Assembly: GCA_002705055.1 (NCBI GenBank)
Contig: PAHY01000017.1
Location: 1 to 64,000 of the forward strand
Length of the DNA stretch: 64,000 nucleotides
Origin: Planctomycetota bacterium
GTDB lineage: Bacteria > Planctomycetota > UBA1135
Reading direction: 5' to 3'
Shown here: positions 7,892 to 15,747 of the stretch, piece after piece
How positions within the stretch are numbered: position 1 is the stretch's first letter
How the letters are laid out: each line of letters starts with the position of its first letter
The notes under the pieces: generated by a model
The model's database searches: none
What the model was told of the DNA's origin: nothing
The model's input: only the letters and a program-made list of their open reading frames with translations
Position numbers and translations under genes: made by a program

Positions 7892-9388
7892 TCACGGCCG
7901 ACGCCCGTCCGGGTGGCAGCTGTAGCAGGCCGCGGTCTCGTAGGTCCAGCCCGGCACCCCCTGGTGGACCTGCTGCATCGGAATGAACTCGTGGGCGTGG
8001 CAATCCGTGCAGGTGAAGACCGTGAAGTTCGGCTGCGCCTGGTGGCAGTCGTTGCAGGCCAGCCCGCGGTGCCGCCCGGAATCAATCGGGAAGTCGTGGT
8101 CAAACTCACCGTCCCCCCAGTCCTGCGTGGTGTGGCAGAGCTCGCAGGTCGTCGGGAAGTTCAAGGCCGCGTGCGGCGGGTCGCCTGCGCCGAGGTAGTC
8201 CTGGAAGTGGCAGTCGACGCAGCCGTCGACTGTGCCCCCGTGATCGAACTGCGCACCGCGCCACTGGCTCGTCGAGCTATGGCACAGCTCACACTGCGGC
8301 GGGTACCCCTCGAGCTGGTGATTCGGGTCGGTCGTGCCCAGGTAGTTCTGCAGGTGACACTGCACGCAGTTGTCCACGATCCCGGCGTGGTCGAACTGCC
8401 CCGAGCGCCAGTCTGCAGTGCTGTGGCAGTCTTCGCAGCTCTGCGGATAACCCTCGAGCTGGTGGTTCGGGTCGGTCGTCGCGAGGTAGTCATCGATGTG
8501 GCAGTCGACGCAGGCCTGGGTGATCCAGCCATGATCGAAGCGCGCACCGGCGAAGGTCTGGACGCCGTGGCAGCGATCGCAGTTCTGCGGGTAGCCAAAG
8601 GCGAGGTGATCCGGGTCGCGTACGCCCTGGTAATCCTGCAGATGGCAATCGACGCACTCGCCGGGCACCGCGGCAAAAGCCCCCCCGGAGTGACAGGCCT
8701 CGCAGGCCGCGGCGCCGTGGGCGCCGGTCAGCGGAAAGCCATCGTGCCGGAAGCCGTCCTCGGTCCAGACCGTGGGAACGTGACATTCCTGGCAGTTGTC
8801 GACCCATCCCTGCTCGAAGTGGTTGGGCTCGAGCGCCATCGCGAGATCGGCCTGATGGCAGCTCGCGCAATCCACCGGCAGCGGCTCGATGACGCCGGAG
8901 CCGATTCCGGTATGGCAGCGGTCGCAACTGGCCGCCGCGTGCGCCCCGTACAGCGGGAAGCGCGTCCGCGCGTGCTCGGCCAGCTGCCCCTCCGGCTGCC
9001 AGTCATGCTCGTCATGGCAGTGCGCGCAATCCGGACCGTTGCGGCCCTCATGCACATCGCCGTGACATCCGGCGCAACCCTGCGAGGCAAAGGTGGCGAC
9101 CGGGCCGCGGTCGTTATGACAGCGCAGGCACTGCGCCTGCGCATGCTGCCCGTTCAGCGCAAAGCCGGTCTCCGCTTCATGGTCAAAGTCGATCTCCTCC
9201 TTCAACGCGGTCCAGCTGGCGGTCGTGTGACACAACGAACAGTCTCCGGGGAAGGTCTTGTGCGGGACCACCGGGCCGTAGCCGCTCCACCATTCCTGCA
9301 CGGCCTCAAACTCGGCTTGGACACAGGCGATCACCGTGAAGGTGGCCGCCAGCAGACAGGCAAACAGCAGGCGAGCGAGCGTGGACAT
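7892..9388 (-). CDS. 19-heme cytochrome c lipoprotein with tandem diheme modules
   Basis: 498 residues with 19 CxxCH motifs. The N-terminus has a hydrophobic stretch and lipobox V-I-A-Cys22, so a lipoprotein is predicted. Residues 245-437 hold four tandem copies of a roughly 48-residue diheme module beginning at Cys245, Cys293, Cys341 and Cys390. Each runs CVxCH, a DYL..TDPNHQLEGYP-like middle, CE.CH, then an FDH before the next copy. The start codon shares one base with the stop of the barrel gene (TGATG), so the two are translationally coupled. Last gene of conduit operon 1 and the complete paralogue of 1-516. Predicted to sit at the outer face as terminal electron donor or acceptor; surface exposure is inferred. 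Confidence 0.88.
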   Translation of the reverse strand: MSTLARLLFACLLAATFTVIACVQAEFEAVQEWWSGYGPVVPHKTFPGDCSLCHTTASWTALKEEIDFDHEAETGFALNGQHAQAQCLRCHNDRGPVATFASQGCAGCHGDVHEGRNGPDCAHCHDEHDWQPEGQLAEHARTRFPLYGAHAAASCDRCHTGIGSGVIEPLPVDCASCHQADLAMALEPNHFEQGWVDNCQECHVPTVWTEDGFRHDGFPLTGAHGAAACEACHSGGAFAAVPGECVDCHLQDYQGVRDPDHLAFGYPQNCDRCHGVQTFAGARFDHGWITQACVDCHIDDYLATTDPNHQLEGYPQSCEDCHSTADWRSGQFDHAGIVDNCVQCHLQNYLGTTDPNHQLEGYPPQCELCHSSTSQWRGAQFDHGGTVDGCVDCHFQDYLGAGDPPHAALNFPTTCELCHTTQDWGDGEFDHDFPIDSGRHRGLACNDCHQAQPNFTVFTCTDCHAHEFIPMQQVHQGVPGWTYETAACYSCHPDGRRP

Positions 9389-11046
9389 CAGAAGCTCCGG
9401 GATGCAAAGAAACTCAGCGTGGGGTTGTTCTGCTCCTCGCCGTAGCGCCAGCCGAGATCAGCGCTCAGGCTCCAGCCCGCCTCCAGCCGGTTCGACCAGC
9501 GAGCTCGCAGTTCATGCTCCAGGGCGTCGTGCCCGTGGTCGTTCTCCTCGAAGCGGACGGTCTCGAAGTGCAGTTGCCAATGTCCGGCCCACGGAGGCAG
9601 CGACTGATCCAAACGGACGCCGGTCGCGTCGGTGAAGGCTCCCTCGTGCCGAAACGCGCTCAAGCTGGTGGTCAGCCCCGGCGAGAGCAGATCGACCCAG
9701 CTCGAACCCAGCTCGAGGCCCGAACCGTCCCGCTCGCGCGATTGCCAGTGATCGACCCGGACACGGATCCGGGTGCGACTGCGCACCCGCCACCAGAGCG
9801 AGACGTCGGCGCGGGTGGTGTGGTCCTCGAACAGGTCCAGCAGAATGAAGTTGCCGGCCTGAAAGCGCAGCAACTGCGGATAGCGCCAATGCCGCACCCC
9901 GACGCTGCCGCCGCTGCGATCGAGGCTCCAGTGCAGCATCGAGTACGCCAGAGTCGGCTCGAGCCCGGTGTCCTTGCCGAGGTCATCGGCGTCGTAGTAG
10001 TCGATCCAGGCGGCGTTGCGCCACGCCGTTGTTCCGCGCGACCAGCTGCTCTGGAGCAACAGCAGGGAGCGGTCCGGGGTGCCGTCGTGCCAGGTCTGCT
10101 GGACCGCCGCGCCCCAGTGCCAGCGCGTATCCGCCAGGGCGGTGCCGCCCGCCGACCCGCGGTAGAACGCGGCGAGCTGAAAGTCATTGCCCGTCGTCAG
10201 CTCCTGGGTCGCCTCCGGCAGCCAACCGGCGCTGACGCCGACCCGCGCACCATCCTCCCGGCCCCACTGCAGCTCCATGCCATCGAGCAGCCCCAGCTCG
10301 GGGAAGCCGTGCTGGAGAAAGCGGCCAACCTCCAGCCGACGCGTTTCGAAGCGCTGCCCGCCGCGTCGGTAGGACGCGCGCTCCAGCCGGACCGCGGGCT
10401 CGCTCTCGGCCGGATCCCCCTCGGCGTCGTAGGCTCGATAGTCGAACTCGGCGCGAAGCTGCAGCGCCCCGCCATAGCCGAAGGGATTGTCGCCCTCCAG
10501 CTCGAGACCCGCGCGAGCGAACAGGCTGTGGCTGTCGCGCAGCGCGCGCTCGGCCGAGAGATAGCTGCTCATCCAGGTCCGCCCGCGCCAGAGGGATGCA
10601 CGCTCTTCGGGTCGGGTTCCGAGCTGCTCCAGCAAAGGACGTGATGAATCGGTCGGCTCCACCGGGTCGGCCCAGCGCGGCTCCGTTTCCGGCAGCGGCC
10701 CCGAGCGATCCCGAAAGTCCGATTCGCTCGCTGCGGCGCGCCGTCGCTCCGCGGGCAGCTCCAGCTCGCCGCCCGTGCCGATGTCCATCCCCGCTTCGCC
10801 CTCGGGCCCGGGGAGCATCAGCACCCACGCGGTTCGCTCCGCCACGCTTTGCACCCGACCAAACCGCTCGCTCTGCCCCAGCGGCTGCAGACGCAGTCGA
10901 TCGCCCGGCTCGACTCCGGCCTCGCGGCCGCGGTCAATCTGCACCAGCTGCCCCTGCACCGAGAGCACGCGCACTTCCACCCGTTCCCAGGCAGGCTCCT
11001 GATCGACGCACAGCACCGGCGTGAGGAGCAGGCCGAGCCAGCTCAT
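9388..11046 (-). CDS. Outer-membrane beta-barrel of electron conduit (copy 1)
   Basis: 552 residues with a short signal sequence, a small N-terminal beta domain (around residues 22-95, containing GVEPGDRLRL) and a long strand-rich barrel ending in Phe (FASRSF). It matches 518-2236 in architecture and in scattered blocks (NPFGYGGALQ versus NPFGFGGSLR; VGRFLQHGFPELGLLDG). It overlaps the 26-heme gene by 4 bases (ATGA) and the 19-heme gene by one base. Inferred to be the outer-membrane sheath for heme-to-heme transfer, in the manner of porin-cytochrome complexes. Confidence 0.8.
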   Translation of the reverse strand: MSWLGLLLTPVLCVDQEPAWERVEVRVLSVQGQLVQIDRGREAGVEPGDRLRLQPLGQSERFGRVQSVAERTAWVLMLPGPEGEAGMDIGTGGELELPAERRRAAASESDFRDRSGPLPETEPRWADPVEPTDSSRPLLEQLGTRPEERASLWRGRTWMSSYLSAERALRDSHSLFARAGLELEGDNPFGYGGALQLRAEFDYRAYDAEGDPAESEPAVRLERASYRRGGQRFETRRLEVGRFLQHGFPELGLLDGMELQWGREDGARVGVSAGWLPEATQELTTGNDFQLAAFYRGSAGGTALADTRWHWGAAVQQTWHDGTPDRSLLLLQSSWSRGTTAWRNAAWIDYYDADDLGKDTGLEPTLAYSMLHWSLDRSGGSVGVRHWRYPQLLRFQAGNFILLDLFEDHTTRADVSLWWRVRSRTRIRVRVDHWQSRERDGSGLELGSSWVDLLSPGLTTSLSAFRHEGAFTDATGVRLDQSLPPWAGHWQLHFETVRFEENDHGHDALEHELRARWSNRLEAGWSLSADLGWRYGEEQNNPTLSFFASRSF

Positions 11047-13466
11047 CGCCCATCACCCTGCAAGGGTCCGGGAAGGACGCTGTGGCAGTCCGCGCAGGCG
11101 GTGCCCAGCGGCCGGTAGCGGACCGCCTGGCCCCCGCCCTGCAGCGGCGTCGCCGGATGGCAGGAAGCGCAGTCGACCCGGGCGTGGGTCGCGTCAAGCG
11201 GGTAGCGCGTCTGGCTGTGATCAAAGAGCGGCAGCTCCCAGCGCGCGGCCTCGGCATCGTGGCAGCGGAGGCAGTCCGTGCGCCCCTCGCGCTGAAACTG
11301 ACCCTGGTGGGGATCGGCGTGACAGGACTGACAGTCACGCCCTGCCGCGCGCGCGAAGCTGCGCCCTTGGGCGTCCTTGCGCGGGAGCTCGGTATGGCAG
11401 GCGGAACAGGACGCCTCGGCGTGCGCGCCGCTCAGCGCAAAGCGGGTCCATTGCGCGTGGTCAAAGCCGCCCTCGAGCGCGGCGGCCTGGAAGCTGAGCG
11501 TTTCATGGCAGCGCGCGCACCCGACGCGCCCTTGGATGCGGGTGCGCAGTCCGGGCCGCTGGAACAGGCCATCATGCGGATCGCTATGGCAGGTCGCGCA
11601 GCGCGCCGCATCGCCGGGATAGTGATCCTCCACCCGACCGAAGCGGCGCAGCTCGGTTGCTTCGCCGTGGCAGCTCGCACATTCCGCCTGCGCATGTGCG
11701 CCGTCGAGGGCGTAGCCCGTCCAGGCGCCGTGATCGAAAGCCTGATGCAGAGTGCCGAAGAGTTCGACGGTGTGGCAGCGATCGCAACCGACGCGACCCG
11801 CAACGGAGGAGGGCAGATGATCGGCGTGGAAGCTCCCGCCGTGGACGTCCTCATGGCAGCCCTCGCAGTGCGCGGGGTCGCCCGGGTGCAGCACGGCGAC
11901 ACGGCCGAAGCGTCGGCCGAGCTCGTCCGCGAGCGAGGACCGGGCGTGGCAGTCCTCGCAGGACTCGGTCTGGTGCCCCCCCTCCAGCGCGAAGCCGGTC
12001 CAACGGAAGTGGTCAAAGGGGTCGATCGTCTGCGCAAACTGGCCCGCGTCGTGACAACGCGCGCAGTTGCCCCCGGGGAAGGGCCCCAGCTCCGCTTCGC
12101 GCGCTGCGAATGCGCCGGCGTGCGCGTCGGCGTGGCAGGCCTCACAGGCTCGCTCGGTGCCGCGGAAGACGCGACATGGATCGGCATGCTGCGCCAGCGC
12201 GGCAGGGTCTCCGCGCCCGCCGAGCAGCTGGTCGTGACAGGCTTCGCAATCCACCTGCTGGTGACTCTGCTCGAGCGGAAAGCGCGTCGCCGCGTGGGCG
12301 TCCAGGTCGAAGCCATGCGGCGCGAAGCGGTCGCGTGCATGGCAGCTCAGGCAGCCGCGGTCGGCGTAAAGGGGGTGGTCAAACTGCCCCTGATGCATGT
12401 CCTGATGGCAGGCGGCGCAGGAGTCCGCCGCCCGGCCGGGATAGGCCTCGGCGAAGCCCTGGCCGGCATCGCGCGGATGACAGGCGGCGCAGTCCAGGCC
12501 GTCGTGCGGCGCATCCAGCGCGAAGCCCGACGCCCCGTGCCAGCTCGACTCAAAGTGCGGCTCCTCGCCAGTCCAGCCCCGGTGCTCTTCGGAATGGCAC
12601 AGCGCGCAGCCATCCCGCCCGGGCGCGGGCGCCGGCAGGCCGGGCAGCCCGGCCAGGAAGGCGTCCCGGTGCGGAGAGTCATGGCAGCTGGCGCAGCTGC
12701 GCCAGGCCGCGCGGATCGGGTCCTGGGCGTAGTCCGCGTCGGACAGGGCTTCGACCGAGCGATCGCTGCCGGTCTCGTGGCAGTCTGCGCAGGACAGTCC
12801 GCCGTGCGAGAAGTGCAGCGGAAAGCGCGGGTCGTGCGGGAAGGCGCTGAGATCGTCAAAGTCGTGCTCCTGGCCGTGGCATTCCTCGCAGCCGCGCTTC
12901 ATCGCGCCTTCATGCGGGTCCTCGTGACAGTCGATGCAGCGCTGCGTGCGATCCAAGTAGCGCGACTCGCCTTCGGGGAGCACCGCCAGGTCGGCGTTCA
13001 GATGGCAGTCGACGCAGGCCAGAGCGTCGTGGCGACCATCGAGATGGAAGTCGACGGTGCTGTGGTCGAAGCCATCGGGGCCGACGTGCCCGGCGAGGCG
13101 AAAACTCCGCTCGCCGGTCAGCGGGACATCGTGGCCGAGGTGCTCGACGTGGCAGCTGCCGCAGAGCTGCTGCTGCGCCGGTTCGAGCTGGCCGTGCAGC
13201 CCCGCCGCCTGGTCGAGCTGTGCCTGAATCGGCGCGTGGCAGTCGAGACAGGCCTGCGCCAGCTCGGGGGTTCCGGCTGCGCCGAACAGGTGCGCCGGAC
13301 CGGTGCCATGGCAGACCGCGCAGGCACGGCCGCCGTCGAGCTCGTCGACCTGCGCATGCACGGAGGTGATCGGCCCCGGACCGGTGTCCTGCGCGTCCCA
13401 GCTGATCGCCATCACGACCACCGCGGCGGAGAGCAAGGTCAGGGTCCAACGTGCCCAGGCGTTCAT
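11043..13466 (-). CDS. 26-heme c-type cytochrome (copy 1)
   Basis: 807 residues; 26 CxxCH motifs counted. A hydrophobic N-terminus (residues 8-22) is followed by a VHA-QV site equivalent to THA-QV in the paralogue, so both probably share the same export route. Repeated F(D/E)H..WT.(F/Y)AL.GAH segments precede many heme sites. It also carries isolated Cys residues between heme motifs 13 and 14 that the other copy lacks. Gene order and 4-base overlaps with the flavoprotein and barrel genes match operon 2 closely. Predicted periplasmic conductor between the inner-membrane flavocytochrome and the porin. Confidence 0.9.
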   Translation of the reverse strand: MNAWARWTLTLLSAAVVVMAISWDAQDTGPGPITSVHAQVDELDGGRACAVCHGTGPAHLFGAAGTPELAQACLDCHAPIQAQLDQAAGLHGQLEPAQQQLCGSCHVEHLGHDVPLTGERSFRLAGHVGPDGFDHSTVDFHLDGRHDALACVDCHLNADLAVLPEGESRYLDRTQRCIDCHEDPHEGAMKRGCEECHGQEHDFDDLSAFPHDPRFPLHFSHGGLSCADCHETGSDRSVEALSDADYAQDPIRAAWRSCASCHDSPHRDAFLAGLPGLPAPAPGRDGCALCHSEEHRGWTGEEPHFESSWHGASGFALDAPHDGLDCAACHPRDAGQGFAEAYPGRAADSCAACHQDMHQGQFDHPLYADRGCLSCHARDRFAPHGFDLDAHAATRFPLEQSHQQVDCEACHDQLLGGRGDPAALAQHADPCRVFRGTERACEACHADAHAGAFAAREAELGPFPGGNCARCHDAGQFAQTIDPFDHFRWTGFALEGGHQTESCEDCHARSSLADELGRRFGRVAVLHPGDPAHCEGCHEDVHGGSFHADHLPSSVAGRVGCDRCHTVELFGTLHQAFDHGAWTGYALDGAHAQAECASCHGEATELRRFGRVEDHYPGDAARCATCHSDPHDGLFQRPGLRTRIQGRVGCARCHETLSFQAAALEGGFDHAQWTRFALSGAHAEASCSACHTELPRKDAQGRSFARAAGRDCQSCHADPHQGQFQREGRTDCLRCHDAEAARWELPLFDHSQTRYPLDATHARVDCASCHPATPLQGGGQAVRYRPLGTACADCHSVLPGPLQGDGR

Positions 13467-15679
13467 CCGCGGCCTCCCAGGTCGGCGTAGCGCCAGCCCG
13501 CCCAGACGTGAATCAGCACCAGGCCGACCACCAGCAGGCCGACCCAGCGATGGAAGTAGCGCCAGCCCGCCAGCAGACTGCGCAGGTCTCCGTAGTGCGC
13601 CGCGGCGAGCGCATCGCGATGGGCGCGCCGTGCGACCTCCAGCACTTCATCGAGCTCCTCGACGTGCAGGCCGGCGACGACGCCCCGGGTACGCAGGCGA
13701 CGCAAGCTCTGCCGCAGCGCGCGCTGCGAGCGGAACAGTCCCCACACCGAACCCAGGATGCCGCCGTGCCAGCGGGCACGATCCAGCAGCTGCGCGATCT
13801 CGGCGCGCGCTTGCTCGCCGAAGTCGGCGTGGACCTCGGACCAGGCCCGCATCGATTCCTGCAGGCGCAGGCGCGCCTCTTCAAAGGCCAGCTCCCGCCC
13901 ATTCGCAGCCCGCGGCACAAAGGAATACAGGTAGCGACCGATCGCACCCGTGACGACGAGAAAGACCAGACCCCAGAACGCGCGCCCCCCCGGGGTATCG
14001 CGCGGCACGAAGGCGGAGTGGAAGCTGGCGAAGACCAGCGCGAGCAGGCCGGTCGCCACGTGCACGTTCATCCACGCACGCAGCGAACCCAGGCGCAGCG
14101 GGAAGCGCGCGTGGCGGCGCAGCAGGTAGGCAAGATTCGCCAGCATCATGGCCGCCGCAGCCAGGCCGGCCGCCAGTCCCCCGCCATGCGCGGAGTGCAA
14201 CCAGAGATGCTCGGTGCGTTCGCGGCGCGTCAGAAGGTCGGCCCCGTAGTACTCCTGCCAGCCCCACCAGGCGCCGAGTAAGCCGAGGGCCGCAGCGCCG
14301 GCGATGCCGAGCGCCACGAGCAGGCCTGCGCCGCGTTCGGCGGGGGCCGCCAGCTCCGGATGATCCTCCGGGTCGAAAGAAACCCCGGCCGCGGCCAGCA
14401 TCCCAAACGGCGGCTCGCCGCCAAGCAGTAGGAAGACCTCGTCATTCGACAGCTCGCGCGGCTCGCCGTCCGCTCCGATCAGCCGCACGGCGTCTTCGCG
14501 AATCTCGGTCAGCTCGGTCTCGAACAGGACTCGCACGCTCCCGGTGCGCATCGCTTCCAGAATGCGCAGTTCATTGCGTGCCCGCAGTCGGAAGAAGCCT
14601 GCACGCCGATAGGAGAGATGGACTTCATTGCCCGGCTGCGCGGCGAGACCCAGCGCGGCTTCGATCGCGCTGTCGCCCCCGCCCACCACCAGGATGCGTC
14701 GGTCCTGATAGCCCTGCGCGTCGATCAGCGAGTAGGAGACCTTGAGCAGCTCTTCGCCGGGCACACCGAGGGTGCGCGGGATGCCGCGCCGTCCGATGGC
14801 GAGCAGCACATGCCGGGCGCGCACCGGGCCCGCGCTGGTCTCGAGCAGATTCACTCCATCCTCCTGCGCACGCACCGACTCCACCTGCACGTACTCGCGG
14901 ATCGGGAGCTCGTGTTCGCGAGCCAAGCGCTCCCAGAGCTCCATCAGCTCCTCCTTGCGGTAGCCGCGCGCCTCCAGCTCGCCACCGATCGGCAGCTCCA
15001 GCGCTCGGGTCATGAGCAGCTTGCGACGGGGATAGCGCGCCACGGTGCCGCCGAGCGCGTCGCGTTCGAGGGTGACAAAATCGAGCCCGCGTCGACGTGC
15101 CTCGAGCGAGGCCGCCAGCCCGGCCGGCCCGGCGCCGATGATGACCAGATCGTGCGCGTCGGCCGGGCCGCGGGGATCGCGCACTTCCAGTTGGCGCGCG
15201 ACCGCGGCCACGGCGCGACGGCCGTGATCAACCGCCGTCCGAATCAGCGCATAGCCGGTGACCTCGCCGGCGAGATAAAGGCCGGGGCGCCCGACCGCCG
15301 CCAACTCGGAGTCGAGCGCCGGAAGATCATGTCGCTGCGAGCGATCCCCCAAAGTGAGCGAGATCGCGCCGACCGGGCATTCTTCCGCGCAGCGTCCGTG
15401 GCCCACGCAGCGGGAGCCCTGCACGATCGTCGCCTGGCCGTGGACCACCGCCAGAACACCCCCTTCGGGGCAGGCGCGCACGCAGGAGCCGCAACCGATG
15501 CAGCGACTTCGGTCCACCCAGGGGTGCTCCAGTCGCGCCTCGAGCGCGCCGCGTTCGCGCGCCTCCTGCCGCTTCCCCAGGACGGCACGCAGCCGCCGCC
15601 GCTCGTTGCGCCATACCACGCAACCAGCCACCGCTGCCGCCGCACCGAGCGCAGCAAGAATGAGGGGAATCGTCGACAT
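13463..15679 (-). CDS. Membrane FAD/NAD(P) oxidoreductase with ferredoxin and cytochrome-b segments (copy 1)
   Basis: Starting at the ATG at 15679 gives 738 residues, exactly the paralogue's length; an in-frame GTG nine bases upstream is the alternative. It has the same order of parts as 4518-6734: N-terminal helix, ferredoxin motif CIGCGSCVRACP, second motif CVGHGRCAEECP with His at the second ligand position, FAD site GAGPAG, NAD(P) site GGGDSA, then C-terminal helices. Two of these carry His pairs 14 residues apart (HVATG...SFH and FHRWV...LIH). The second-cluster His is therefore conserved in both copies. First gene of conduit operon 1. Electron direction (NAD(P)H to outside, or the reverse) cannot be decided from sequence. 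Confidence 0.87.
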   Translation of the reverse strand: MSTIPLILAALGAAAAVAGCVVWRNERRRLRAVLGKRQEARERGALEARLEHPWVDRSRCIGCGSCVRACPEGGVLAVVHGQATIVQGSRCVGHGRCAEECPVGAISLTLGDRSQRHDLPALDSELAAVGRPGLYLAGEVTGYALIRTAVDHGRRAVAAVARQLEVRDPRGPADAHDLVIIGAGPAGLAASLEARRRGLDFVTLERDALGGTVARYPRRKLLMTRALELPIGGELEARGYRKEELMELWERLAREHELPIREYVQVESVRAQEDGVNLLETSAGPVRARHVLLAIGRRGIPRTLGVPGEELLKVSYSLIDAQGYQDRRILVVGGGDSAIEAALGLAAQPGNEVHLSYRRAGFFRLRARNELRILEAMRTGSVRVLFETELTEIREDAVRLIGADGEPRELSNDEVFLLLGGEPPFGMLAAAGVSFDPEDHPELAAPAERGAGLLVALGIAGAAALGLLGAWWGWQEYYGADLLTRRERTEHLWLHSAHGGGLAAGLAAAAMMLANLAYLLRRHARFPLRLGSLRAWMNVHVATGLLALVFASFHSAFVPRDTPGGRAFWGLVFLVVTGAIGRYLYSFVPRAANGRELAFEEARLRLQESMRAWSEVHADFGEQARAEIAQLLDRARWHGGILGSVWGLFRSQRALRQSLRRLRTRGVVAGLHVEELDEVLEVARRAHRDALAAAHYGDLRSLLAGWRYFHRWVGLLVVGLVLIHVWAGWRYADLGGRG

Positions 15680-15682
15680 CGA

Positions 15683-15726
15683 GGGCACAGGGGAGCCCCG
15701 CCGTGTGCCCCCTCCTGCGCAGGAGG
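15683..15726. promoter_or_regulatory. Two adjacent hairpin elements before conduit operon 1
   Basis: GGGCACA (15683-15689) pairs with TGTGCCC (15704-15710) and encloses a GGGG/CCCC core. It abuts a perfect 16-bp palindrome CCTCCTGCGCAGGAGG at 15711-15726. Both lie in the gap between the UbiD-type gene and the flavoprotein start. They could terminate transcription from the upstream gene, although no T-run follows, or act as a leader structure or operator for the operon. Confidence 0.45.
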
Positions 15727-15747
15727 CGCCCCCCGTCCCTCAGCGAA

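Noticed and set aside
7866-7894. Inverted repeat TTGTTC...GAACAA with a T-run between the 19-heme gene and fasciclin gene
   Set aside because: The T-run lies inside the loop and on the wrong strand for a terminator of the minus-strand genes; too weak to call an operator.
11082-13490. Very long open frame (about 800 codons) antisense to the 26-heme gene, and similar long antisense frames at 2221-4140, 24580-26565 and 55310-57580
   Set aside because: These are composition shadows of GC-rich genes: no recognisable motifs, low-complexity Arg/Ala/Val translation, and the opposite strand carries clear families.
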